A DNA stretch of 64,000 bases from Lachnospiraceae bacterium (GCA_017615545.1 JAFZZY010000047.1:62001-126000), one strand, 5' to 3'. Counted from the first letter of the stretch, positions 28,930 to 38,111 are shown. Translations and numbers: made by a program. Notes: a model not told the origin generated them from the sequence alone.

Positions 28930-31325
28930 CACTTTTCCTCCATCCGCGTCCAATAGTCGCGTAGATCTTTTATCATGGTCGCGTCGTCATTCCAGACCTT
29001 TCCGTTCGACCATTCTCTCGGGAACTGCTCCCGGTATTCTTGTCTCAAAAAGCGTTCGTCCATCAGAGCGATGACACCGTAATCGTCGGCCGTGCGAACG
29101 AGTCTTCCGGCCGCCTGCAGCACCTTCGTGATCCCCGGGAATAGGTAGGCATATTCGAAGCCTTTACCCATGGTCGCCTCGAAGTAATCCCGCAGGATCT
29201 CGCGCTCCATGCAGACCTGAGGCAGCCCGGTCCCGACGATCAGTACACCGATCAGGCTTTCCCGCACCAGATCGATGCCTTCGGAAAAAATGCCGCCCAT
29301 GATCGCCATACCGATGCGCGTCACGCCGTCTTCATTTTCCGCAAACTCGCTGAGATAGTCCTCGCGGTCGCGTTCGCTCATATCCTGCTGCTGGTACATG
29401 AACTCGATCTTCCGTCCCTGGTGGAACGCCATCGTCTCGACGACCTCGCCGACATCCCACATCATGCGGTACGACGGGAAGAACGCCATGTAATTGCCCG
29501 CATGCTCTTTCACGATATTCAGTATGTTTCGGGCAATGGTCTCGTACAGCCGCGGTCCTCGCCTCGTATATACCGTGGAAATGCCGTTAACGACGCCCAG
29601 CAGGCGTTTTTCGGGGTCAAACGGAGAAGGTACCGTGATCGCGTAATCCTCCTCTTCTGCGCCCAGGAGCTCCTTATAATAGCGGATGGGCAGCAGGGTC
29701 GCCGAAAACAGGATCGTGCTTCGTCCCTGGTGCATGCATTCCAGCAGGCGTGAGGCCGGGTGAACGCAGAACAGATGCACGAGCAGGTCGTCGTCCGTCG
29801 GCTCCACATAGGAAACGTACGATTCGTCCATCGCCTCGAAGGTCAGCAGAAAGGATCGCAGTTCAAAATAGAAATCCAGCAGATCCTGGTCTTTGAACTC
29901 GGGATGCTCCTCGTAAAACTTCTCCATCTCGGAGAACACGGTGTAGGCGTTATCATACAGGATCGGCAATTCCGCCGCATCTAGGATCTCTTTTTCCGCC
30001 TGCTCTGCCACGCAGGTCTTCTTCATGGCCGAAAGCTGCCGTTGCAGGCGGTCCATCTTAGGAGCCACCGTCGGCATCGATTCCTTCGCCATGGCCTTGG
30101 CTTCCTTCACGTGCTTATGCGACAGCACGGCGCTGTACATTTCCCGCGCACGCTCAACCAGGTTGTGCGCCTCGTCGATCAGGAAGATATAGTCTCCGCG
30201 CTCGTCGCCCGCAAAAAACCGCGCCAGGCGAACGTCGGGATCAAACACATAGTTGTAGTCGCAGATGATCGCATCCATCCAGTAAGTCGCGTCGAGCGAC
30301 AGTTCGAACGGGCAGACTTGGTATTCCTCCGCCACCTTCAGGATGTCTTCACGGGTAATGCGATCGTAATGCGTTACCAGGTGAAAAACGGCGTCATTGA
30401 TCCGGTCGAAGAAGCCGCGCGCGTAGGGGCAGGCCTCCGGGTTACAGTCTGGGCTCTCGAGAATGCAAAGTTTCTCTTTCGCCGTCAGGATCATGCTTTT
30501 GAACACCAGTCCATTCCGGCGCAGGATGTCAAAAGCTTCCTGGGCAACGGTCCGCGTGATCGTCTTCGCCGTCAGGTAGAAGATCTTATCCGCCAGCCCC
30601 TGTCCCATCGCGCTGACCGAAGGAAAGACCGCCGACATTGTCTTGCCGATCCCGGTCGGCGCCTCGATATAGAGTTTCTTTCCGGCTGCGATGGTCTTAT
30701 ACGTTGAAACGACCAGCTGCTTCTGCCCGTTCCGGTATTCGAAGGGAAAACCGATCGAAGGAATGGACGCATTGCGCTCCTTCCGATGTTCCATCAGGAA
30801 ATCAAACCACTTCGTCAGTTTCAGCAAAACATCGGAGAACCAGTCCTCCAACTGCTCAAAGGTCAGCGTTTCATCGAAATACCGCACCTTCATGGTCTTG
30901 ATGTTGCAGTAGGTCATACGCACGCCCATCTCCCGGCGGTCGTTTTGAAGGGCAAAAATATAAGCATAACACAGAGCCTGTGCGCGATGGACGGCAACAG
31001 GCTCCGTGAAATGCTCCACGTCTGCATACATGCTTTTTATTTCATCGATGGCGGTCACGCCGTCCTTACGGGTGAATATCCCGTCGGCGCGTCCCTCCAG
31101 TAAGATCGTATATTCCGGGCAGGCGATCTCATGCTTCAAAGGCACTTCGGCGCGGTACTCCCCGCCTACGCGATCCTGCAAAGTCTTGTGGATCTTCGCC
31201 CCTTTGAGCATCGCCTTTTTATCCCGGTAGGAGCCGCTGCGATTATCCAGATCGCCGCTCTGCATCACGAATTCCACGAGTGTACGTACGGAAATACGTA
31301 TTTGCCCGTCAACGATCCGATACAT
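28929..31325 (-). CDS. PD-(D/E)XK nuclease - XPD/DinG-type helicase fusion
   Basis: 798 residues. The first 200 residues contain a Cas4/RecB-like nuclease pattern (GRADGI...AIDEIKSM, about 79-97; QALCYAYIFA). Then a superfamily 2 helicase: Walker A EAPTGIGKT near 225, DEAH box LIDEAHNL near 383, and a 4Fe-4S cysteine set (KLCILESPDC, EAC near 287-303, VCPFE near 337) as in XPD and DinG. Late motifs include LFSATLLP and KVLQAAGRLVRT. It is expected to unwind 5'-tailed DNA; the added nuclease domain is standard in a clostridial subgroup. Role is probably repair. Confidence 0.88.
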   Translation of the reverse strand: MYRIVDGQIRISVRTLVEFVMQSGDLDNRSGSYRDKKAMLKGAKIHKTLQDRVGGEYRAEVPLKHEIACPEYTILLEGRADGIFTRKDGVTAIDEIKSMYADVEHFTEPVAVHRAQALCYAYIFALQNDRREMGVRMTYCNIKTMKVRYFDETLTFEQLEDWFSDVLLKLTKWFDFLMEHRKERNASIPSIGFPFEYRNGQKQLVVSTYKTIAAGKKLYIEAPTGIGKTMSAVFPSVSAMGQGLADKIFYLTAKTITRTVAQEAFDILRRNGLVFKSMILTAKEKLCILESPDCNPEACPYARGFFDRINDAVFHLVTHYDRITREDILKVAEEYQVCPFELSLDATYWMDAIICDYNYVFDPDVRLARFFAGDERGDYIFLIDEAHNLVERAREMYSAVLSHKHVKEAKAMAKESMPTVAPKMDRLQRQLSAMKKTCVAEQAEKEILDAAELPILYDNAYTVFSEMEKFYEEHPEFKDQDLLDFYFELRSFLLTFEAMDESYVSYVEPTDDDLLVHLFCVHPASRLLECMHQGRSTILFSATLLPIRYYKELLGAEEEDYAITVPSPFDPEKRLLGVVNGISTVYTRRGPRLYETIARNILNIVKEHAGNYMAFFPSYRMMWDVGEVVETMAFHQGRKIEFMYQQQDMSERDREDYLSEFAENEDGVTRIGMAIMGGIFSEGIDLVRESLIGVLIVGTGLPQVCMEREILRDYFEATMGKGFEYAYLFPGITKVLQAAGRLVRTADDYGVIALMDERFLRQEYREQFPREWSNGKVWNDDATMIKDLRDYWTRMEEK

Positions 31326-31333
31326 GGCCCCTC

Positions 31334-33265
31334 CTAACGCTTACTTTTCTTCGACTGCTCATTCAAAAGTTTGATAAATTCCTTCTCAGGAAGCGGCTTC
31401 GAAAAATAGAAGCCCTGGAAGTAGTCACAAGACAACTCCTTCAGTTTCTCGACATGCCGAGCCTCTTCTACGCCTTCGGCCACGATCTTCAGGCCCAGCT
31501 GGTGCGCCAGGGAAATGGTGCTCTCGAGCACGATCATCGCGGTCGACTCGCGGAACGCATCCCACAGGATGTTCTTATCGATCTTAAGAACATTGAACGG
31601 CAGATGCAACAGATAGTTCAGGTTCGAGTTACCGGAACCATAGTCATCGATCGCGAACGAGAAACCATTCTTCGACAGGCTGTCGATATTGTCCGAGAAT
31701 GTCTTATTAAATACGGCACGTGCCGTTTCGGTGATCTCCAACGAGATATACTGCGGCAGGATCTGGGTCTCCTTAATGATCGACATCAGTCGCTCACTCA
31801 GGTTAGACTGCATACACTGCACGGTCGAGAGGTTGATCTCAATATATTCGACGCCCTTCTTGTAGAGGTTATTGGACGAGATCATACGGCAGACCGAACG
31901 GAATACATGCTCGCCGATCCAGATGATATTGCCCTGCTCCTCTGCGATGGGGATAAATTCCTCAGGGGAAATGTCACCCAGTTCTTCACTCTGCAGACGC
32001 ACCAGCGCCTCAGCGGAAATGATGCGCTCCGTCTTCGCGTCGATGATGGGCTGATAGTAGACTTGGAACTTATCGGTACCGATCGCATCCTTAACGATAC
32101 GCTCGATATTACGTTTACGGATGATCCAGTCCATGTCGACCTGGTCCGGCGCCAGCAACGTCTTATCCTCTCCACGTACGGAAAGGCGCAGCACGTTGAT
32201 GAAGTCGTCTACATCCGCGATCGTATGCAGTTCCTTCGGGCACAGCGCATAGCCGACCGTCGCCGTCAGGTGGGTAATGCTCTCGCCGACCGCCCATTCT
32301 CCGTTGAACTCACGTTCCAGTTCGATCGCGATCTTCATGAATTCGGATTCTTCATAGTCTGTCATCACGATGGCAAACGTACTCTGCGAATAGTGGAACA
32401 CATGAAGTTTCTTGTAATTCTGATTGATGAAGCGCATGATCTGCTGGTACAGGTCGCGCAGGTACTCCTCGCCGAAGGTCTCACGGATCATGCGGATGCT
32501 GTGAAATTTGATGACGATGAGCGCAAACGGCTCCTTCATCGTGTACAGGCTCTCCAGCACCATACGCAGACCGCCGGCATTCATGACGCCGAGCTCTGTC
32601 TCGATAAACTCACCCGGGCGCTCCAGCGTGATGTAGATGATCAGCAATACCAGCGCTGCTGCGAAGCTCTCGATGAGCAGTTCCGGAAAGATATACTGCA
32701 CAAATACACTCGCGATCATCATCAACAGGAAAGCGAATGTACAATACTTCAGTTTTTTATTGATACCGCTCTTCGCGAACTGAATACAACTCAGGCACAG
32801 GATCGTGTAGAACACGGCCGATGCATAGAACACAAACGTCAGCGGTCCGCGATGATAGATGTAGTCGGCATCGATCGTGAACAGCAGTTCGTGCACCGGA
32901 TTCGTAAGCGAGATCAATGAAGTTATAGCGAACGGGATCGACAGCAGGATACGTGTCTCCACTGCCTGAGAACGTTCATGTTTGGAAAATGTGTTGCAGT
33001 ACAGGTAAAACAACCATAGGCAAGCCGGATGCGCTATGAAGTAGACTTGATGAAAGACCGTCTGGATCAGCAGGTTTCCCGGATAGGAAGGGTCCTGTGT
33101 GATCGTTGCGATCAGGTCACTGATCGCAGTGATGAGGTTCATCCAGAACAGCCGGATCAACCGGTCATTCTGATAAGTCTGCAGATATCGCCCCAAGAAA
33201 AACGCTATGATAAGCACCATCATAACCGCTATGGCTGCGATGTCAAAATATATGATGTATTCCAT
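31334..33265 (-). CDS. Membrane EAL-domain cyclic-di-GMP phosphodiesterase with degenerate GGDEF
   Basis: 643 residues from the ATG at 33265 (AAGGGGA upstream). Seven or so membrane helices (residues 5-225) precede a GGDEF-fold domain lacking the GGDEF signature and an intact EAL domain: SAEALVRL near 420, EINLS, LEITET, IDDYGSGNSNL, KIDK, AEGVEE near 605 and QGFYFSKPLP. The catalytic residues are present, so hydrolysis of c-di-GMP is predicted, with the degenerate domain probably regulatory. The helicase gene starts 8 nt after it. Confidence 0.9.
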   Translation of the reverse strand: MEYIIYFDIAAIAVMMVLIIAFFLGRYLQTYQNDRLIRLFWMNLITAISDLIATITQDPSYPGNLLIQTVFHQVYFIAHPACLWLFYLYCNTFSKHERSQAVETRILLSIPFAITSLISLTNPVHELLFTIDADYIYHRGPLTFVFYASAVFYTILCLSCIQFAKSGINKKLKYCTFAFLLMMIASVFVQYIFPELLIESFAAALVLLIIYITLERPGEFIETELGVMNAGGLRMVLESLYTMKEPFALIVIKFHSIRMIRETFGEEYLRDLYQQIMRFINQNYKKLHVFHYSQSTFAIVMTDYEESEFMKIAIELEREFNGEWAVGESITHLTATVGYALCPKELHTIADVDDFINVLRLSVRGEDKTLLAPDQVDMDWIIRKRNIERIVKDAIGTDKFQVYYQPIIDAKTERIISAEALVRLQSEELGDISPEEFIPIAEEQGNIIWIGEHVFRSVCRMISSNNLYKKGVEYIEINLSTVQCMQSNLSERLMSIIKETQILPQYISLEITETARAVFNKTFSDNIDSLSKNGFSFAIDDYGSGNSNLNYLLHLPFNVLKIDKNILWDAFRESTAMIVLESTISLAHQLGLKIVAEGVEEARHVEKLKELSCDYFQGFYFSKPLPEKEFIKLLNEQSKKSKR

Positions 33266-33368
33266 AAAAATCCCCTTTTGCGGCCTAAGCCACCTAATAT
33301 TATAACACACTCAAATGATTATATCTAGATGCTCAGCGTATTTTCGGAGAGAATTTTCCCATAAAAAA

Positions 33369-33391
33369 TCCGCCTCTCCTTGAGAGGCGGA
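33369..33391 (-). terminator. Terminator of the CAP-domain gene
   Basis: TCCGCCTCTC / GAGAGGCGGA 10-bp stem with a 3-nt loop, followed by TTTTTTAT on the minus strand. Confidence 0.9.
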
Positions 33392-33411
33392 CTGTATAAG
33401 CTGTTTACGTT

Positions 33412-34917
33412 TTACTCACACGGAATGTAAGCTCCCTTGGTATCTCTTATAAAATTGATGGCATCTGCCAAACGGCTGTCCCAGCCTGAGGTTTCGAATA
33501 CCGAATAGGAAACTCCGTAATATGTGCTCACAGCACCATATTCATAGTCAGCCTTCAAAATGGTCTTTTTGTGCGACTTGCTGTTGGTGTAAGCATTGAT
33601 CTTATAAGCCGCCGAATAAGGACATCCGTAGAACGGACCCGAGAAACAGTTCTCGCCGGTCGTCAACTTCCCGTTGTGGGAAATGGCTCCGTTTTCCTGT
33701 ACTGCCCAAGTAGCTCTGCTACTTGCGATGAGGTACAGTTCTTCGCTCCAAAGTAAAGGCTTGCGTCCTGCGGCGATGCGCATCTCGTTCTGCAAACGGA
33801 ATACTTCTACCGCGTCTTCACGGTCAAATCCCTCGGAACAGATCCCGTAAGGATTGGCCTGCTGAGCGATCACGTTCAACGTATAAACCTGACCGTTCAG
33901 GGTCACCGTCAGAGGATTATTTCCCGGAAGGAAAACGTCGCTCTGTGCGGTCATGGTGTAGGTCCCAGCGTAATACCGGTCAATGCCTGCCTCTACATAG
34001 CAGATCAACAGCTGCGGATCGATGGGGGTTCCTACGGTCGTGGGGCCGGTATACTCGATCTTGATCTCGTTTGATACCGACAGTTTGGTGGTGCGCTGCG
34101 CTACGATGGGCGCCGGCGCTGCCGTGATCTTAAGTACAGGTCTTTCGGGTGCTGCAAAGGTGATCACACACGCTACGTCTCCATAGCTGACGGTCACGTT
34201 ATTCTCTGCTGCCAAATTCAAAGGAGATGCGATAAACCCTACGGGATTTGTGATCACACTGCCATCGGACAGTGTAACTGCTACGACGAGGTCACTGGCC
34301 GTCATAGTTTCTCCCGCATACTTGGAGCCGATGTAGCTTGCACTGATGCCGATCGGATACGGCACTTCCACTACCGCTCCGGGGTGTTCAACTGCTGCTT
34401 CCACTTCTGTTTCGGTCTCATCGATCGTTTCCGTCTCGGCGGCTGCATCGTTTTGCAGGGCTTCCTCAACGATATCGATTTCTTCAGCGGTTTCCGTAAG
34501 CTCTTCGATCACTTCGATCGCTTCGGTCTCAATGATCTCTGCGATCTCGGTAACTTCTTCGGTTTCCTCAGCTACTGCAGTCGCCTCGGTCTCCGAAATT
34601 GCTTCGGTCTCCTCGGCCGGTTCGATATCGGAAGAAACGATCGTCTCCTCTTCTTCCTGATAAAAAACATCTTCCAGAACCGGGATCATGTCATCCATGG
34701 GATCTTCAACAATTGTCTCAAGGTTTGCTTCTGCCATCGCTGCAAGAGCCATCATATCATCTTCATCCGGCAGATCAACCTTCAGCACCATGTTGTTATT
34801 CGTTTCGGGATCGCTATAGAAAGGCTTCAATACCGCAAAAGCAACGGAAGGCACAAGATAAACGATCAAACAAAGCGACATCAAGATCGCTGTAATACGG
34901 CTGAGTCTCTTCAACAT
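33412..34917 (-). CDS. Secreted CAP (SCP/PR1) protein with acidic repeat region
   Basis: 501 residues from the ATG at 34917 (AAAGGAGGT 8 nt upstream). A signal peptide covers about residues 1-28 (CLIVYLVPSVAFA). Residues 30-170 are Glu/Thr-rich low-complexity. Two Ig-like beta domains follow (YPIGISASYIGSKYAGETMT; IKIEYTGPTTVGTPID), then a CAP domain: AVEVFRLQNEMRIAAGRKPL, ASSRATWAVQENGAISHNGK. CAP domains occur in many secreted clostridial proteins; role unclear. No sortase motif or lipobox, so the protein is probably released or held by charge. The acidic segment is unusual. Confidence 0.85.
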   Translation of the reverse strand: MLKRLSRITAILMSLCLIVYLVPSVAFAVLKPFYSDPETNNNMVLKVDLPDEDDMMALAAMAEANLETIVEDPMDDMIPVLEDVFYQEEEETIVSSDIEPAEETEAISETEATAVAEETEEVTEIAEIIETEAIEVIEELTETAEEIDIVEEALQNDAAAETETIDETETEVEAAVEHPGAVVEVPYPIGISASYIGSKYAGETMTASDLVVAVTLSDGSVITNPVGFIASPLNLAAENNVTVSYGDVACVITFAAPERPVLKITAAPAPIVAQRTTKLSVSNEIKIEYTGPTTVGTPIDPQLLICYVEAGIDRYYAGTYTMTAQSDVFLPGNNPLTVTLNGQVYTLNVIAQQANPYGICSEGFDREDAVEVFRLQNEMRIAAGRKPLLWSEELYLIASSRATWAVQENGAISHNGKLTTGENCFSGPFYGCPYSAAYKINAYTNSKSHKKTILKADYEYGAVSTYYGVSYSVFETSGWDSRLADAINFIRDTKGAYIPCE

Positions 34918-35011
34918 GATCGCTACCTCCTTTCGCATATTCTTTCAACGATATCTCGCCTTTCCTGTTTTCTTATCAGGCTTCTTTCCTAACCTGTCTT
35001 CTATATGTTTT

Positions 35012-35040
35012 ATGCTATCATATTTGTTCTAAAAAGTCAA
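35012..35040 (-). promoter_or_regulatory. Promoter of the CAP-domain gene
   Basis: Minus-strand TTGACT (35035-35040), 17-nt spacer, TAGCAT (35012-35017); the leader is about 90 nt. Confidence 0.6.
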
Positions 35041-35287
35041 CTGTTTTTTCTTGATTTTTCTGTTTTCTTTGGACAAAGTGTCCTCTTTCTTGGAGGATTT
35101 GCCGTACAAATCGTCAAATTATTAAATTTTTCTAAATAGTTTCGAAATTATTATCGGGATTCCGCTAGCAAAACGGCCTTGGAACTGATGTATTGTGCTG
35201 TTTGAGGCTATTTTCTCACTCAATTCGGTCAATAATCTTCAGAATACTTTTCGAAGATCTGCCGGGCCGAAAAATAAAAAGCAAACG
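35041..35287. other. Gene-free AT-rich stretch
   Basis: About 250 nt between the CAP gene promoter and the tRNA-Trp terminator. I see no coding frame, hairpin or repeat worth naming. Confidence 0.5.
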
Positions 35288-35290
35288 AAA

Positions 35291-35315
35291 AACGCCCCCG
35301 GAAACCGGAGGCGTT
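35291..35315 (-). terminator. Terminator of tRNA-Trp
   Basis: AACGCCTCCGG / CCGGGGGCGTT stem with TTT loop, then TTTTTCG on the minus strand. Confidence 0.88.
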
Positions 35316-35325
35316 TCATCAAGCG

Positions 35326-35396
35326 CAGGGGAAGAGGGATTCGAACCCCCGTGAACGGTTTTGGAGACCGCAATACTGCCGCTGTATGATTCCCCT
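35326..35396 (-). tRNA. tRNA-Trp (anticodon CCA)
   Basis: Minus-strand cloverleaf with acceptor AGGGGAA / TTCCCCT, anticodon loop CTCCAAA (CCA), T-arm GGGGGTTCGAATCCC and discriminator G. The CCA end is not encoded. 71 nt. Confidence 0.95.
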
Positions 35397-35446
35397 ATTC
35401 TGCTGTCTGCCGCAGGCATTCGTTTCGTTTGCCACGCGACTTTACA

Positions 35447-35477
35447 ATAATAGCACAGCCCCTCGGATTTGTCAACT
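35447..35477 (-). promoter_or_regulatory. Promoter of tRNA-Trp
   Basis: Minus-strand TTGACA (35472-35477) and TATTAT (35447-35452) spaced 19 nt, with an extended TG before the -10. A 10-bp inverted repeat GCACAGCCCC (35453-35462) / GGGGCTGTGC (35500-35509) flanks the -35. Confidence 0.5.
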
Positions 35478-35542
35478 AAAAAAATGACATTTTCTTTGGG
35501 GCTGTGCCGATATATTTTTTGCCGAATTATACGGCCGGTATT

Positions 35543-36721
35543 TTAGTGATGGAACAGACGCAGGCCGGTAAAGCACATAGCGATTCCGTACTTGTCGCAC
35601 ATCTCGATGACGTTGTCGTCACGGATGGATCCGCCAGGCTGAGCGATCACGGTAACGCCGCTGCGATGCGCACGCTCGATGTTGTCGCCGAACGGGAAGA
35701 ACGCGTCGGAACCGAGAGCTACATCGGTAAGTGTATCCAGCCATGCACGCTTCTCTTCTCTCGTAAACACCTCAGGCTTAACCTTGAAGATGTTCTCCCA
35801 GATACCGTCTGCCAGAACGTCCATATAGTCGTCGCTGATATATACGTCGATCGCATTATCACGATCTGCGCGGCCCAGTTTATCAACAAACTGGAGGTTC
35901 AGAACCTTCGGATTCTGACGAAGATACCAGTTGTCGGCCTTATTGCCCGCCAGACGTGTGCAGTGGATACGGGACTGCTGGCCTGCACCGATACCGATGG
36001 CCTGTCCGCCCTTAACGTAGCATACAGAGTTGGACTGTGTATATTTCAAAGTGATGAGCGCGATCATAAGGTCGATCTTCGCCTGCTTCGAGAATACGGT
36101 GTTCTTCGTTACCATATTGTCCAGGAAAGCCTCGTCGATCTTCAGCTCGTTACGTCCCTGCTCGAAGGAAACGCCGAATACCTGCTTACGCTCGATCGGA
36201 TCGGGAACGTAGTTCGGGTCGATCTCGATCACGTTGTAGCCACCCTTCTTCTTCGCCTTCAGGATCTCCAGTGCCTCGGGCTCGTAACCGGGAGCGATCA
36301 CGCCGTCAGAAACCTCACGTTTGATCAGAAGCGCTGTGGAAACATCACAGACATCCGAAAGGGAAATGAAATCGCCGAAGGAAGACATACGGTCAGCGCC
36401 GCGGGCACGTGCATATGCAGATGCAAGCGGTGACAGGTCGCCCATGTCGGCAACCCAGTAGATCTTCTTCTCGATCTCCGTAAGCGGAAGGCCTACCGCC
36501 GCTCCGGCCGGAGAAACATGCTTAAAGGAAGTAGCCGCAGGGAGGCCGGTCGCCTGCTTCAGCTCACGTACGAGCTGCCAGCCGTTGAAGGCATCCAGGA
36601 AATTGATATAACCGGGTCTGCCGTTCAATACTTTGATCGGAAGATCCGCGCCATTCTCCATAAAAATACGGGAAGGCTTCTGATTCGGGTTACAACCATA
36701 CTTCAGTTCAAGTTCTTTCAT
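35543..36721 (-). CDS. purH: AICAR transformylase (PurH domain without cyclohydrolase)
   Basis: 392 residues, corresponding only to the C-terminal half of standard bifunctional PurH. Features: KYGCNPNQKPS, ATSFKHVSPAGAAVGL (the Lys-His pair of the active site), SDGVIAPGYEPEAL, GIGAGQQSRIHCTRLAG and the C-terminal AFFPFGDNIERAHRSGV. It formylates AICAR to FAICAR using 10-formyl-THF. The missing cyclohydrolase activity is supplied by the gene 12 nt upstream. Confidence 0.95.
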   Translation of the reverse strand: MKELELKYGCNPNQKPSRIFMENGADLPIKVLNGRPGYINFLDAFNGWQLVRELKQATGLPAATSFKHVSPAGAAVGLPLTEIEKKIYWVADMGDLSPLASAYARARGADRMSSFGDFISLSDVCDVSTALLIKREVSDGVIAPGYEPEALEILKAKKKGGYNVIEIDPNYVPDPIERKQVFGVSFEQGRNELKIDEAFLDNMVTKNTVFSKQAKIDLMIALITLKYTQSNSVCYVKGGQAIGIGAGQQSRIHCTRLAGNKADNWYLRQNPKVLNLQFVDKLGRADRDNAIDVYISDDYMDVLADGIWENIFKVKPEVFTREEKRAWLDTLTDVALGSDAFFPFGDNIERAHRSGVTVIAQPGGSIRDDNVIEMCDKYGIAMCFTGLRLFHH

Positions 36722-36733
36722 TGTGCTACCACC

Positions 36734-37447
36734 TTATTTATTCTTATTGATGATGCGCGTCTGATATGCGCCGGTCTGAATGTCGATATAACGTACAAAC
36801 AGGGAAACCTTGTGTTCCGCGTTCAGGTTCGTCCATACCATCTCGGTGAACTCATCGATGTCGCCGTCGATGTCGACCAATGTCGGCTCGCCTTCGAAGC
36901 TCGGAAGCGGGTTGCCATCTTCCATATAGGTATGGATGAAACGTCCCTCACCGGAGCGCGGTACATCTACGGAAAATGTATTGCGCAGGCAGCAGGTCGG
37001 ATCGCCGTTGTCGCTCTTCAGGATCGACATCGTGTAATCATAAAAGCCGTTCTGCACGTTCAGGATCGCGGAGATACGAGGTGTATAATTCGGGCCGTCC
37101 GGCTCGAATTCGCGGGTCTTCAGCGCCTCTTCAAAGGTCTTGCCGTCACGCATCATCTCGTAGATCGTATCGGTCTGGTCGCCGTTGGTCACGATCGTCG
37201 TATTACCGAATACACGTACCGGCGAATAGATGATCAGACTCGGATCGGACAGTTTGGAAGGGTCGAATGCCTGTGTACGGATGCCTGCGTTCTCCTCAAC
37301 GAATACACGGTTGCGGCTGTTCACGCTGCGTCCCATAATAAAATATGCGCAAACCGCATACTTTCCGTCTTTGCTCTTTCCGACAACGATGCCTCTGCCG
37401 GGATAGGTTGTCTCTGCCAGTTCATTTGCCAATGAGATAATCTTCAT
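36734..37447 (-). CDS. IMP cyclohydrolase, archaeal (PurO) type
   Basis: 237 residues from the ATG at 37447 (GGAGGAG upstream). TYPGRGIVVGKS, AVCAYFIMGRSVNSRNRVF and NTTIVTNGDQTD match the PurO-type IMP cyclohydrolase fold, unrelated to the PurH N-terminal domain. It closes FAICAR to IMP, the last step of purine synthesis. It lies 12 nt upstream of the lone transformylase; the two proteins replace bifunctional PurH. Split arrangements of this kind are known in some Clostridia. Confidence 0.9.
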   Translation of the reverse strand: MKIISLANELAETTYPGRGIVVGKSKDGKYAVCAYFIMGRSVNSRNRVFVEENAGIRTQAFDPSKLSDPSLIIYSPVRVFGNTTIVTNGDQTDTIYEMMRDGKTFEEALKTREFEPDGPNYTPRISAILNVQNGFYDYTMSILKSDNGDPTCCLRNTFSVDVPRSGEGRFIHTYMEDGNPLPSFEGEPTLVDIDGDIDEFTEMVWTNLNAEHKVSLFVRYIDIQTGAYQTRIINKNK

Positions 37448-37513
37448 CTTCTCCTCCATTTCTCTTCTCGACCGAACCAAAGCCGGTACATACTGTTGGG
37501 TTTCAATGCAACT

Positions 37514-37544
37514 GTATCATAACATGATACACACTTGTTGTAAA
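37514..37544 (-). promoter_or_regulatory. Promoter of the purO-purH pair with palindrome
   Basis: Minus-strand TTTACA (37539-37544), 17-nt spacer, TATGAT (37516-37521). The palindrome GTATCAT-AAC-ATGATAC (37514-37530) covers the -10 and part of the spacer and may be an operator. Confidence 0.6.
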
Positions 37545-37556
37545 GAATAAGAATTA

Positions 37557-38036
37557 CTATTTGTGGTACGGTTCGCCCGAGATGATGCGAAACGCGCGGT
37601 AGATCTGCTCGCACAGGACGACCCGCATCATCTGATGGGGAAATGTCATCGCTGAGAAGCTCAGTTTGAAGTCGGCGCGCTTCGACACGCGTGGATCCAA
37701 GCCCAGCGAGCCACCGATCACAAAGCAGATATGTGACACGCCAGCTACGGTCAGTTTGCTGATCTTTTCGGAAAATGCAACCGAATCGAGAGACATTCCT
37801 TTGATCTCTAACGTGACCACGTAGGCGTCGTCCGGAAGTTTCTCCAGCAGGCGGTCGCCCTCCTTCTCCAGGATCTGCTTATTCATATTCTCCGACGCGT
37901 CATCGGGCGTCTTCTCATCTGCCACCTGGATGATCTCCGGCTTGCAGTAGCGTGTCAGCCGCTTCATATATTCGGCGATCGCATCCTCCCAGTAGGACTC
38001 GCGGATCTTTCCGACGCAAAGGATCGTGATCTTCAT
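37557..38036 (-). CDS. rlmH: 23S rRNA (pseudouridine1915-N3)-methyltransferase
   Basis: 159 residues from the ATG at 38036, full length for RlmH. MKITILCVGKIRESYW, the SAM-binding knot CFVIGGSLGLDP and the C-terminal LSFSAMTFPHQMMRVVLCEQ with YRAFRIISGEPYHK are all diagnostic. It methylates pseudouridine 1915 in helix 69 of 23S rRNA in assembled ribosomes. Confidence 0.97.
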   Translation of the reverse strand: MKITILCVGKIRESYWEDAIAEYMKRLTRYCKPEIIQVADEKTPDDASENMNKQILEKEGDRLLEKLPDDAYVVTLEIKGMSLDSVAFSEKISKLTVAGVSHICFVIGGSLGLDPRVSKRADFKLSFSAMTFPHQMMRVVLCEQIYRAFRIISGEPYHK

Positions 38037-38066
38037 AGGCCTCCCGTCCGTTTCCGACAATATGAG

Positions 38067-38087
38067 CGATGAGATAGCCTCATCGCC
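38067..38087. terminator. Hairpin between nfnB and rlmH
   Basis: GCGATGAG / CTCATCGC 8-bp perfect stem, 5-nt loop. No T run on either side, so termination is uncertain. Confidence 0.4.
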
Positions 38088-38111
38088 CATATCCGAACTT
38101 CTATTTCTTTA

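Noticed and set aside
31280-32920. Plus-strand frame opposite the EAL phosphodiesterase
   Set aside because: His/Arg/Asp-rich translation typical of antisense of EAL/GGDEF genes; no start signal.
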